DNA of 22,812 bases, taken from contig JAGZQO010000031.1 in assembly GCA_018382125.1 (NCBI GenBank), positions 1 through 22,812 on the forward strand, in the 5' to 3' direction. The DNA is from Collinsella sp. (GTDB taxonomy: Bacteria > Actinomycetota > Coriobacteriia > Coriobacteriales > Coriobacteriaceae). The position numbers were made by a program, and so were the translations under genes. Positions 7,535-14,310 of the stretch are shown in pieces. Position 1 is the first letter of the stretch; the number at the start of each line of letters is the position of its first letter. The notes below the pieces were generated by a model that was not told where the DNA came from, did not search any database, and worked only from the letters and a program-made list of their open reading frames with translations.

Positions 7535-8443
7535 CTAGGCCGCGAGGGCCTGATTCCGGAACTCCTCCGGGGTCAGGCCCTTCAATCTTACCTGCCTCCG
7601 GCTCGTGTTCCAGTGGACTATGTATTCCTCCAGGTCGCGTTTGAAATCCTCGAACGTCTTCCACTCGCGGCCCCTGTAGAACTCGTCCTTGACGTGGCCG
7701 AAGAGCTGCTCGGTGGCGGCATTGTCGATGCAGTTCGCCTTCCTGGACATGCTCTGGACGATGCCGGCGGCCTCGAGCCTGGATGTGTATGAGGCGTGCT
7801 GGTACTGCCAGCCCCGGTCCGAGTGCATGGTCGGGGCGGCGCCCTCGGGGATCTTGGGCAGCAGCTCGTCGAGCATCCTCGCCTGCTGGGCCATGTCGGG
7901 CGTGGTCGATATGTCGCTCGCCACGATCTCCTTGGTGCAGAAGTCCAGCGTCGGGGCCCAGTAGGCCTTACCGCCAGCCACCTTGAACTCGGTGACGTCC
8001 GTCCCCAGCTTCCGCCACGGGGCCCCGGCGTCGAAATTCCTCGCGATCACGTTCTCGAACGTCCTGCCGACGACGCCCCTGTACGAGTTGTACCTGTGGT
8101 AGGCCGTCTCGCGTCTGATACCGCAGCGAATCCCCATCTCGCGCATCATCTTGAGCACGGTCTTGTCGGCTATCACGGCCCCCTCTTCGGCCCTGAGGCA
8201 CATCGCTATTTGCCGGTGCCCGCAGCCGTTGGCGGTGCGCGAGAAGATCTCGGCGGCCGCCTCCCGGAGCTCGGGGCGCGTGGGCCTCGGCGGGTGCGCG
8301 AGGGCGTAGTAGTAGGTCGACCTCTTGAGCTCGGCGCATGCGAGCAGGTGCCCGAGCGCGTGCCCCTCGGCGCGCAGGGCCGCGACCGCTTCGGCCTTCG
8401 CCCTGGTCAGAGCCCGTCCCTCTCGACCAGGGCGCGTAATTTT
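7535..8443 (-). CDS. IS3-family transposase OrfB (DDE integrase), read by -1 frameshift
   Basis: The catalytic half of the transposase. The frame is open from the slippery site at 8440-8446 to the stop at 7535. It contains an HTH_21-type region (KRSTYYYALAHPPRP...ANGCGHRQIAMCL) and then an rve integrase core. Counting from the ATG at 8203, the catalytic residues are Asp69 (GTDVTEF), Asp129 (HSDRGWQY) and Glu165 (NAATEQLFG), with exactly 35 residues between the last two, the D,D(35)E signature. The ATG at 8203 would give a 222-residue product lacking the N-terminal region, so the functional protein is most likely the OrfAB fusion from 8898. No internal stop is seen. Confidence 0.88.
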   Translation of the reverse strand, partial: KITRPGREGRALTRAKAEAVAALRAEGHALGHLLACAELKRSTYYYALAHPPRPTRPELREAAAEIFSRTANGCGHRQIAMCLRAEEGAVIADKTVLKMMREMGIRCGIRRETAYHRYNSYRGVVGRTFENVIARNFDAGAPWRKLGTDVTEFKVAGGKAYWAPTLDFCTKEIVASDISTTPDMAQQARMLDELLPKIPEGAAPTMHSDRGWQYQHASYTSRLEAAGIVQSMSRKANCIDNAATEQLFGHVKDEFYRGREWKTFEDFKRDLEEYIVHWNTSRRQVRLKGLTPEEFRNQALAA

Positions 8444-8446
8444 TTT
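8400..8446 (-). promoter_or_regulatory. Programmed -1 ribosomal frameshift signal
   Basis: On the minus strand a run of seven A (8440-8446) is read as CTA AAA AAA in the orfA frame. Six nt downstream a perfect 9-bp stem begins: GCCCTGGTC (8425-8433) pairs with GACCAGGGC (8400-8408). The stem contains the orfA stop codon. Slippery run, short spacer and stem are the classical IS3 arrangement for making OrfAB. Confidence 0.85.
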
Positions 8447-8898
8447 AGGTAGGCCACCTCGGCCTCGAGCCTACGGCACCGCTCCTCGAGCTCCTCCTCG
8501 CGGGTCCGCGGCCTCGCCCTGGAACCGCTCGGCCGGCCCTTGGGCCTCGGGCGCAGGGCCTCCGCGCCGCCCTCGCGGTATAGCGCGCACCACTTCTTGA
8601 GCGGCGACATCGACATTATGCCGAACGCCGCCATCGCCTCGGTCTTCGTCATGCCGCCGTCGACGACGGCGGAGGCGGCGGCGACCTTCTGCTCGTATGT
8701 GTACCTGCCCTGCTTTCCGTCCATGCGCAGCAGCACCTCGCTCCCGAATGCGCGGTATATCTCCTGCCATCTTCTCACGGCTTCCGCGGGAAGCGAAAGG
8801 ACAATCGCGGCAGATTTATACCCGTGCCCGAGCTCGAAGAGCCCTATGGCCGCCTTCCTGGCCTCGACATCATGCTTCACTCTCAAATCAACGCGCAT
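8407..8898 (-). CDS. IS3-family transposase OrfA (helix-turn-helix protein)
   Basis: A 163-residue DNA-binding protein that recognises the element's ends. It has two helix-turn-helix-like regions (around ARKAAIGLFELGHGYKSAA and TKTEAMAAFGIMSMSPLKKW), an Arg-rich linker (RPKGRPSGSRARPRTREEE) and a C-terminal leucine-zipper-like coiled coil (EELEERCRRLEAEVAYLKKL), as in IS150/IS911 OrfA. The start at 8898 has GGGAGG 8 nt upstream; the longer in-frame ATG at 8982 lies outside the element and is rejected. The 3' end overlaps orfB through the frameshift site. Confidence 0.88.
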   Translation of the reverse strand: MRVDLRVKHDVEARKAAIGLFELGHGYKSAAIVLSLPAEAVRRWQEIYRAFGSEVLLRMDGKQGRYTYEQKVAAASAVVDGGMTKTEAMAAFGIMSMSPLKKWCALYREGGAEALRPRPKGRPSGSRARPRTREEELEERCRRLEAEVAYLKKLRALVERDGL

Positions 8899-8905
8899 AA
8901 AGAAA

Positions 8906-8939
8906 GCCTCCCATTTCTCATGTCCAAGAAATGGGAGGC
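8906..8939 (-). promoter_or_regulatory. Hairpin hiding the orfA ribosome-binding site
   Basis: A perfect 13-bp stem (8906-8918 with 8927-8939, loop 8919-8926). On the minus strand its 3' arm contains the GGGAGG Shine-Dalgarno of orfA, and its 5' arm lies within the terminal inverted repeat. A transcript entering from outside the element would fold it and mask the ribosome site. Confidence 0.65.
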
Positions 8940-8945
8940 AGTTCA
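8922..8945. repeat. IS terminal inverted repeat, orfA end
   Basis: Read inwards on the minus strand it starts TGAACTGCCTCCCA and ends TTTCTTGGAC. It matches the repeat at 7497-7520 at 21 of 24 positions and is followed outside by the CAAA target duplication. Confidence 0.9.
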
Positions 8946-8949
8946 CAAA

Positions 8950-8971
8950 CGTGAGGCGGGCCGTTTTCGTT
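8950..8971 (+). terminator. Right half of a terminator split by the insertion sequence
   Basis: GTG, A, GGCGGGCC (8955-8962), then GTTTTCGTTT. It is complementary to 7482-7493. In the uninterrupted ancestor this would end the plus-strand barrel-protein transcript. It may also have served the convergent degV-type gene. Confidence 0.75.
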
Positions 8972-9003
8972 TGAGCAATCATGCAGCGACGTGATGGGGC
9001 AAA

Positions 9004-9894
9004 TTAATCCACGCGCTTGTCACCCATAAAGAAGAGCGCCACCGTACCAGGTCCGGTATGCGAGCCAATCAGAGTACCGATGTCATTGATCTCAATCTTG
9101 CCTTTAAGCTGCGGAACCTGTTCCTCAATCAGCGCCGCAACTGCCTCGGCATCCTCGCGGCACGCCGAGTGCGACATGATGCACTTACCCGAATAATCCG
9201 CACCGTCCTGCACGTGTGCCATCATGGTCTTGGCCATCTCGGAAATCGCGCGCTTCTTAGTGCCAATCTTCTCACGTGGCGACAGCTTGCCGTCGCAATC
9301 GACCGTCATAAGCGGGCAAATCTTAAGCGCCGTGCCGATGATCGCACTCGCAGCCGAAATGCGACCGCCTCGTAGATAGCTCGACAGATCGGTCGAGAAG
9401 AACCAGTGGTGCAGGTTGAGTTTGTGCTCCTCGATCCAGGCAGCCGTCTCGTCGAGTGAAGCCCCGCTATCGCGCACGTCGGCGGCATATTCCAGCAACA
9501 GGCCAAAGCCCGAAGACGCCGCCAGCGAATCGATGACGCGCACCTTGCCGCCCTGGGGATAGCGATCCGCGAGCATCTGCGCCGCAACGCAGGCCGATCC
9601 ATACGTGCCCGAAATACCCGACGACAACGCCAGGTGCAGCACGTCTTTACCCTCGGCAACAAACGGCTCCCAAAACTCCTTGTACTCACCCACGCTCACC
9701 TGAGACGTCTTGGGCATGGCGCCCGCGGCAATCTGGGCAAAAAACTTGTCCGGCGTAATCGACTGATACAGATCGTCCGTATGGACAACATCGTCGATCT
9801 CGTAATGAAAACACACGACAGGGATATTGCGCGACGCAAAGAACTCACGGGTTCGGTCGGCGGCGGATTCACAGGTCAGGACAAAATCACTCAT
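9004..9894 (-). CDS. DegV family protein (fatty-acid-binding, FakB-like)
   Basis: A 296-residue cytoplasmic protein of the DegV fold. Family segments seen are an N-terminal FVLTCESAADRT, then KTSQVSVGEY, LALSSGISGTYGSA, the STDLSSYLRGGRISAASAIIG region, ICPLMTVDCDGKL and the C-terminal GTLIGSHTGPGTVALFFMG. DegV/FakB proteins bind a fatty acid and present it to the kinase FakA; no fakA-like gene is in this window, so the partner is unseen. The start at 9894 has AAGGAG 6 nt upstream; the in-frame ATG at 9912 precedes that site and is rejected. A TGCGATAAT extended -10-like element lies about 30 nt further upstream. It is divergent from fbp. Confidence 0.93.
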   Translation of the reverse strand: MSDFVLTCESAADRTREFFASRNIPVVCFHYEIDDVVHTDDLYQSITPDKFFAQIAAGAMPKTSQVSVGEYKEFWEPFVAEGKDVLHLALSSGISGTYGSACVAAQMLADRYPQGGKVRVIDSLAASSGFGLLLEYAADVRDSGASLDETAAWIEEHKLNLHHWFFSTDLSSYLRGGRISAASAIIGTALKICPLMTVDCDGKLSPREKIGTKKRAISEMAKTMMAHVQDGADYSGKCIMSHSACREDAEAVAALIEEQVPQLKGKIEINDIGTLIGSHTGPGTVALFFMGDKRVD

Positions 9895-9922
9895 ATGAGG
9901 CTCCTTACTCATTGCTGCGCAA

Positions 9923-9931
9923 ATTATCGCA
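9923..9931 (-). promoter_or_regulatory. Extended -10-like element upstream of the degV-type gene
   Basis: On the minus strand the sequence reads TGC GATAAT, about 30 nt before the start codon. No good -35 hexamer is seen at the usual spacing, which is tolerated with an extended -10. The rest of the 320-bp divergent region (9895-10214) holds no gene I can support. Confidence 0.4.
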
Positions 9932-10157
9932 CAGTGAGCCTACATACGGTACATATGTCCACTATTTACCAAATCGAACCAAAAATAGCGAACATCTTTA
10001 CCACCATCGTCTCCACCGGCCCCACGCATAAATATCTGAGAAAACACCTTCTGTCGTCTCCACTCAACCGCCATATCCACCTCAACTAAATCGATTTACC
10101 AAACCGTTCAGCCGACAATTCAGCCGCCGGCGCAAAATCGAAACAAAAGCGGCGCAT

Positions 10158-10190
10158 ACTGATAAACGTTTGACGCTGTTTATCAGTTTT
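10158..10190 (+). promoter_or_regulatory. Terminator-like hairpin in the fbp leader
   Basis: ACTGATAAAC (10158-10167) pairs perfectly with GTTTATCAGT (10178-10187), followed by TTT. It lies about 25 nt upstream of the fbp start and just before its GGAAGGTG ribosome site. It could be an attenuator, an operator palindrome, or a terminator of an unseen leader transcript. Confidence 0.5.
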
Positions 10191-10214
10191 ACCAGCCCCA
10201 TCGGAAGGTGTTTC

Positions 10215-12131
10215 ATGGTCGCATTCGATCGCAACCCGCAAGACTTCAAGTATCTGCGCCTGCTGTCGAGACAGTTCCCCACCGAACAATCCGCGTTTAC
10301 CGAAATTATCAACCTCTCGGCCATCCTCAACCTACCCAAGGGCACCGAGCATTTTATGAGCGACGTGCATGGCGAGTACGAAGCCTTTATGCACATCCTC
10401 AACAACTGCTCGGGCGTCGTGCGCGAGCATGTCGACGAAATTTTTGGCGACACGCTCTCCTTTGACGAAAAGGGCGAGCTGTGCACGCTCATCTACTACC
10501 CGCGCGAGAAGATCGACCTGGTCCGCAGCCAGCGCGAGGACTCGCCAACTTGGTACAAGACGATGCTTGACCAGCTCATCATGGTCGCTCGCTCGCTTTC
10601 AAGCCGCTACACGCGCTCCAAGGTGCGTAAGGCCATCCCGCGCGACTACGCCTATATCATCGACGAGTTGTTGCACACGCACCCGGACGAGAACAACTAT
10701 CGCGTGCGCTATCACGAGCGCATCGTGGAGTCCATCCTAGAGACCGCCAGCGCCGACGACTTTATCGAGTCGCTCGCCTCGCTCATCAAGCGCCTGGCCG
10801 TCGACCACTTGCACCTGGTGGGCGACATCTTCGACCGCGGCGGCGGCGCGGCCAAAATTATGGACCGTCTGCTCACCTACCATTCACTCGACATCCAGTG
10901 GGGCAACCACGACCTGCTGTGGATGGGCGCTGCGGCCGGTGAGCCCGCCTGCATCGCCACGGTGTTGCGCAACAACCTACGCTACGACAACTACGAGATC
11001 CTGGAGAACGACTACGGCATCTCGCTGCGTGAGCTTGTCGCCTTTGCCGATGCCACCTACACCGCCGGTGAGTCCATCACCCCGCTGATCAAGGCCATCA
11101 ACGTGCTGCTCTTTAAGCTCGAGGGCCAGATTATCCAGCGCCACCCCGAGTTCGATATGACCGACCGCCTGTTACTCGACAAGATCGACCACGACACCGG
11201 CACGGTCACGCTCGCCGACGGCAGCGTGTGGCCGCTCACGACCAACGACTTCCCCACCGTCGACCCGGCGGACCCCTACACGCTCACGTCTCAGGAGCAG
11301 CACATCATCGACAAGCTCGTGTCCGAGTTTGTAACCGCCGATCACCTGCATCGCCATATCGATTTCCTCTACACCCACGGCTCGATGTACAAGGTCGCCA
11401 ACGGCAACCTGCTCTTCCACGGCTGCGTTCCGCTCAACGAAGACGGCACCTTTAGCAGCATGAACTGCCTGGGCACCTGGCACGCTGGCCGCGATTATCT
11501 CGATTTTTGCGACCACATCGCCCGCCGCGCGTGGCGCGTGGGCGACCGCGATGCCCTCGACTGGATGTGGTACCTGTGGATTGGCTTCAATTCACCCGCC
11601 AGCGGACGCCTGGTGCGTACCTTTGAGCGCGCCTATATCGCCGATAAGAGCACCTGGGTCGAGCCGATGGACCCGTACTTTACGCTTACCAAGTCGCCCT
11701 CGGTCTGCGATGATATCATGCGCGAGTTTGGCGTCGCGCCCATGGCATGCTCGCCGACCGGCCACATCATCAACGGCCACACGCCCGTTAAAACCACCAA
11801 GGGCGAGCAGCCCATCCGCGCCGAGGGCAAGCTGCTGGTCATCGATGGCGGCTTCTGCCGCGCTTACCATCCCAAGACGGGCATCGCCGGCTATACGCTC
11901 ATCTCGAGCTCGCGCGGCTGCCGCCTCAAGTCGCACCGGGCCTTTACGACGGTTGCCGAGGCACTCACGCGCAACGTGGACATCGAAAGCGAGACCAACC
12001 GTTTTGACCAAGCAGACCGTCGCCGCATGGTGAGCGACACCGATACTGGCGCCAAGATTCGCAGCCAGATCCAGGATCTGCGCCAGCTGCTCGATGCATA
12101 TAGAAACGGTGCTATCGAAGAGCGCGTCTAG
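10215..12131 (+). CDS. fbp: Fructose-1,6-bisphosphatase, class III
   Basis: Converts fructose-1,6-bisphosphate to fructose-6-phosphate in gluconeogenesis. The 638-residue length fits the Firmicutes-type class III enzyme (about 640-670). It carries the calcineurin-like metallophosphatase signature: SDVHGEY (Asp50, His52), GDIFDRGG (203-210) and GNHD (230-233). Further conserved blocks are FHGCVPLNEDGTF, NGHTPVKTTKGEQP and a late GGFCRAYHPKTGIAGYTL. The ATG at 10215 is chosen because GGAAGGTG lies immediately upstream and homologues start near FDRNPQDFKYL; the ATG at 10170 lies inside the leader hairpin. Two GtrA-family genes follow on the same strand. Confidence 0.96.
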   Translation: MVAFDRNPQDFKYLRLLSRQFPTEQSAFTEIINLSAILNLPKGTEHFMSDVHGEYEAFMHILNNCSGVVREHVDEIFGDTLSFDEKGELCTLIYYPREKIDLVRSQREDSPTWYKTMLDQLIMVARSLSSRYTRSKVRKAIPRDYAYIIDELLHTHPDENNYRVRYHERIVESILETASADDFIESLASLIKRLAVDHLHLVGDIFDRGGGAAKIMDRLLTYHSLDIQWGNHDLLWMGAAAGEPACIATVLRNNLRYDNYEILENDYGISLRELVAFADATYTAGESITPLIKAINVLLFKLEGQIIQRHPEFDMTDRLLLDKIDHDTGTVTLADGSVWPLTTNDFPTVDPADPYTLTSQEQHIIDKLVSEFVTADHLHRHIDFLYTHGSMYKVANGNLLFHGCVPLNEDGTFSSMNCLGTWHAGRDYLDFCDHIARRAWRVGDRDALDWMWYLWIGFNSPASGRLVRTFERAYIADKSTWVEPMDPYFTLTKSPSVCDDIMREFGVAPMACSPTGHIINGHTPVKTTKGEQPIRAEGKLLVIDGGFCRAYHPKTGIAGYTLISSSRGCRLKSHRAFTTVAEALTRNVDIESETNRFDQADRRRMVSDTDTGAKIRSQIQDLRQLLDAYRNGAIEERV

Positions 12132-12209
12132 CCCCACCCGCGGGGATTGGCTAAACTTGCTGAGTTTGTCATCCCCACGGCGTCCCCGCGCCACCCTAAG
12201 GCAGGTACC

Positions 12210-12605
12210 ATGCAAAAGCTCCTTGCGCAGATCATGAAATTTGGCGTCGTCGGTGTCATTGCCACGGTTATCGACTTTGGCATTATGAATCTGCTCCACT
12301 ACGGTCTGGGCCTCAACATCCTAATCGCCAACACCAGCGGCTTTATCATCTCACTCATCTTTAACTACCTCGCAAGCATGAAGTACGTGTTTGCGCACAA
12401 GGAAGGCATGAGCCGCCGCCGCGAGTTCATCATCTTTGTCGTGCTGTCCGTGATCGGTTTGGTGCTCAACGACGGCATCGTGCTGGCGCTCAACGCCGGC
12501 CTGGGACTCGAGGCCAATATCGCCAAGATCTGCGCCACCGCGCTTGTCATGGTCTACAACTTTGTGACCCGAAAAATCTTCCTGGAGGGCGACGAGACCA
12601 AGTAG
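12210..12605 (+). CDS. GtrA family membrane protein (first of tandem pair)
   Basis: A 131-residue protein with four hydrophobic segments, matching the GtrA/DPMS-type flippase-like fold. It opens with QIMKFGVVGVIATVIDFG, has the internal FIISLIFNYLASMKYVF motif and ends NFVTRKIFLEG. GtrA proteins are thought to help move polyprenyl-phosphate-linked sugars across the membrane. The ATG at 12210 is chosen because the family N-terminus (KFxxVG) lies close to it; the start at 12147 would add a polar leader. It lies 78 bp after fbp. The region before it contains a nested stem-loop (GGGGAT/ATCCCC, 12142-12176). Confidence 0.88.
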   Translation: MQKLLAQIMKFGVVGVIATVIDFGIMNLLHYGLGLNILIANTSGFIISLIFNYLASMKYVFAHKEGMSRRREFIIFVVLSVIGLVLNDGIVLALNAGLGLEANIAKICATALVMVYNFVTRKIFLEGDETK

Positions 12606-12626
12606 CTCGAAACCCCTGCAGCATTA

Positions 12627-12676
12627 CGGCGCCCACGGACGACGTGCACTCAGCGCAGTATCGTCCGTGGGTGCCG
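12627..12676 (+). terminator. Long GC-rich hairpin between the two GtrA genes
   Basis: A 16-bp stem (12627-12642 with 12661-12676, one G-T pair) around an 18-nt loop, followed by only a weak T stretch (CTCGTTTACGG). It may end or attenuate the fbp-gtrA transcript. The rest of 12606-12824 shows no gene. Confidence 0.55.
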
Positions 12677-12824
12677 CTCGTTTACGGGCAAATTTTCAAC
12701 GTTTGCGGATTAGCTCTTGAAAATTTGGCGAGTTCATATAGTTCTTGGCAAAGACCTTACGTTTCCCTTGTAAAAGCTCTAAAGTATCCTCTGCTCGATT
12801 CATCAACGCATTGGATGTGATTAC

Positions 12825-13232
12825 GTGCGCAAGGCGCTGGCACAACCTCATACCAAGCAGTTCCTCAAGTTTGCTGTCGTGGGTCTTATCTCCTTTGGCA
12901 TCGACTGGGGCATGCTCATTGCGCTCGTCGAGCTGTTCCACCTCGACTTTTTGATGAGCACCACGGTTTCGTTTATCACGTCCGTCGTGGTCAACTACTG
13001 GCTCAGCATGAAGTACGTGTTCGACCACCGCGAAGGCATGAGCCGCAAGCGCGAGTTCACGATCTTCACCATCCTGTCGGTGATCGGCCTGGGCCTCAAC
13101 GACCTGTATATGTTTGTGGGCGTCACGTTTTTGAGCATCGGCTACCAAGCCATGAAGGCCATCGCCACGTTCCTTGTCACCTGGTACAACTACTTCAGCC
13201 GTCGCTTCTTCCTCGAGGGTGCACGGTCGTAG
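12825..13232 (+). CDS. GtrA family membrane protein (second of tandem pair)
   Basis: A 135-residue paralogue of the preceding gene: QFLKFAVVGLISFGIDWG, VNYWLSMKYVFDHREGMS, then a C-terminal NYFSRRFFLEG. Four membrane segments are seen. Protein and DNA similarity to the first copy is obvious around the MKYVF...EGMSR..REF block, indicating duplication and divergence. The start appears to be GTG at 12825; no ATG lies in frame upstream and no strong Shine-Dalgarno is visible, so the start is less certain than the gene. A strong terminator follows at 13259. Confidence 0.85.
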   Translation: MRKALAQPHTKQFLKFAVVGLISFGIDWGMLIALVELFHLDFLMSTTVSFITSVVVNYWLSMKYVFDHREGMSRKREFTIFTILSVIGLGLNDLYMFVGVTFLSIGYQAMKAIATFLVTWYNYFSRRFFLEGARS

Positions 13233-13258
13233 TCGATTCACTATTTGCTTGAATGTAT

Positions 13259-13293
13259 AACCGGTTGGAATTCCCGTTCCAACCGGTTTTTTT
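13259..13293 (+). terminator. Strong intrinsic terminator after the second GtrA gene
   Basis: AACCGGTTGGAA (13259-13270) pairs perfectly with TTCCAACCGGTT (13277-13288) across TTCCCG, and the T run continues to 13293. This is a textbook Rho-independent terminator ending the rightward transcript. Confidence 0.92.
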
Positions 13294-13332
13294 GTTTACC
13301 GAGAGACCCGGTGGCCCAGTCCCATTCGCACG

Positions 13333-13370
13333 AAAAACGGGCGGCCCGGATGTTTGTCCGAACCGCCCGT
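13333..13370 (-). terminator. Intrinsic terminator of the B12-regulated operon
   Basis: On the minus strand ACGGGCGG (13363-13370) pairs with CCGCCCGT (13337-13344), with an inner CGGA/TCCG stem, followed by TTTTT. It lies just past the stop codon of the leftward DUF4430 protein at 13393. Confidence 0.85.
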
Positions 13371-13392
13371 ATGGTGCGATATGTCGAGGCCT

Positions 13393-14301
13393 CTAACCTG
13401 TTACGTAATACCAGACCACGTTGTCGCCGTTGGAGAGAACGTAGTTGCTGCAGGCCGTCATGGGCGTTGTGCCGTTTACGGAGTACATCCAGCCGCTCGT
13501 GCCGCCGTACTGTTTTTCGGCCAAACCACCAATCGCAGAAACATACGTGCCGTACGACGAGCCGTGTGCGTTGACAGAAAGGCCCAGCGCGCACAGGGCA
13601 TCGTAGACGGTAGCGCCTTCGTTAAAGGTAAAGGTGCCACCAGAGGACACAGGATTGCCCACAGCGCTCGATGTGACCGAAACCGTCACTGTTACGTAGT
13701 TGGACTCCTGCGAGCCGCCCTGGCCGCCCGAGGAAGCGCTTCCGCCATTAGAGCTGGAGACTCCATCAGACGACTGACCGCCGCCCGAAGAAGCACCGCC
13801 AGACGCATTGGAAGTATCGCCGGCTCCTGTATTCTGGGCAGCGGATTTATCTCCAGACTTCTTGCCGTCCTGACCATCGGACTTCTTGCCATCCGAGCTT
13901 TTATCCGATTCCTTGTCCGAGGACTCGGAATCGTCCTTGAACTTGGACTCATCAGAATCCTTGGACTTGTCTTTTGCATCATTCGATGACTTGGAGCCCT
14001 CGGAACTGGCCTCGCCCGAAGTCGTAGTCGAGCCAGACGCCTTGGTGTCCTTGGTGACGACGCTCTCCCCCGTCACGGTCTGAACGATCCAGTCGATGGA
14101 CCAGGCGCCGCTCTCGGAAGGATGGACGAAGCCCAGCGAGACGACGATCAGAATGGTGCACGCGGCGGTCAGGACGCCAGCAAGCGCCTTCCGCCGAGGG
14201 GCGGACGCCGCCGAAACGGCGCCCTGTTGCTTTGCATCGTCGAACTGAATGAACGAGGAATCTGGTTGCTTGGGGTCAGCGTCCTTGGATTTATTGGACA
14301 C
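13393..14301 (-). CDS. Membrane-anchored DUF4430 (transcobalamin-like) protein
   Basis: A 302-residue exported protein. A cytoplasmic N-terminus precedes one membrane segment (about residues 41-60, ALAGVLTAACTILIVVSLGF). A long Ser/Lys/Asp-rich then Gly/Ser-rich stalk follows (about 85-200). The last 95 residues form one DUF4430 domain: VTVTVSV..., FTFNEGATVYDALCALG, SGWMYSVNGTTPM, DNVVWYYV. DUF4430 resembles the C-terminal beta-domain of transcobalamin and intrinsic factor, so corrinoid binding is plausible but unproven. The stop of the upstream gene directly abuts the first GTG (14310). The GTG at 14301 is preferred because AGGTGA then lies at a normal distance. It is translationally coupled to the large surface protein and so probably under the same cobalamin riboswitch. 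Confidence 0.85.
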   Translation of the reverse strand: MSNKSKDADPKQPDSSFIQFDDAKQQGAVSAASAPRRKALAGVLTAACTILIVVSLGFVHPSESGAWSIDWIVQTVTGESVVTKDTKASGSTTTSGEASSEGSKSSNDAKDKSKDSDESKFKDDSESSDKESDKSSDGKKSDGQDGKKSGDKSAAQNTGAGDTSNASGGASSGGGQSSDGVSSSNGGSASSGGQGGSQESNYVTVTVSVTSSAVGNPVSSGGTFTFNEGATVYDALCALGLSVNAHGSSYGTYVSAIGGLAEKQYGGTSGWMYSVNGTTPMTACSNYVLSNGDNVVWYYVTG

Positions 14302-14310
14302 AGCCCTCAC

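Larger units (their letters stand above)
7497..8945 (-). mobile_element. IS3-family (IS150-like) insertion sequence, complete, 1449 bp
   Basis: The ends are 24-bp imperfect inverted repeats (7497-7520 and 8922-8945; 21 of 24 positions match), beginning TGAACTGC and ending TCTTGGAC when read inwards. Both outer ends are flanked by CAAA (7493-7496 and 8946-8949), a 4-bp target duplication typical of IS3 elements. Inside are orfA (helix-turn-helix protein) and orfB (DDE integrase) on the minus strand, overlapping in a -1 frame arrangement with a slippery A7 run. Both frames appear intact and the ends are intact, so the copy could still be active. Confidence 0.93.

Noticed and set aside
7968..8339. 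123-codon minus-strand frame between orfA and orfB
   Set aside because: It is the wrong frame; the -1 frame carries the HTH_21 and integrase residues of OrfB.
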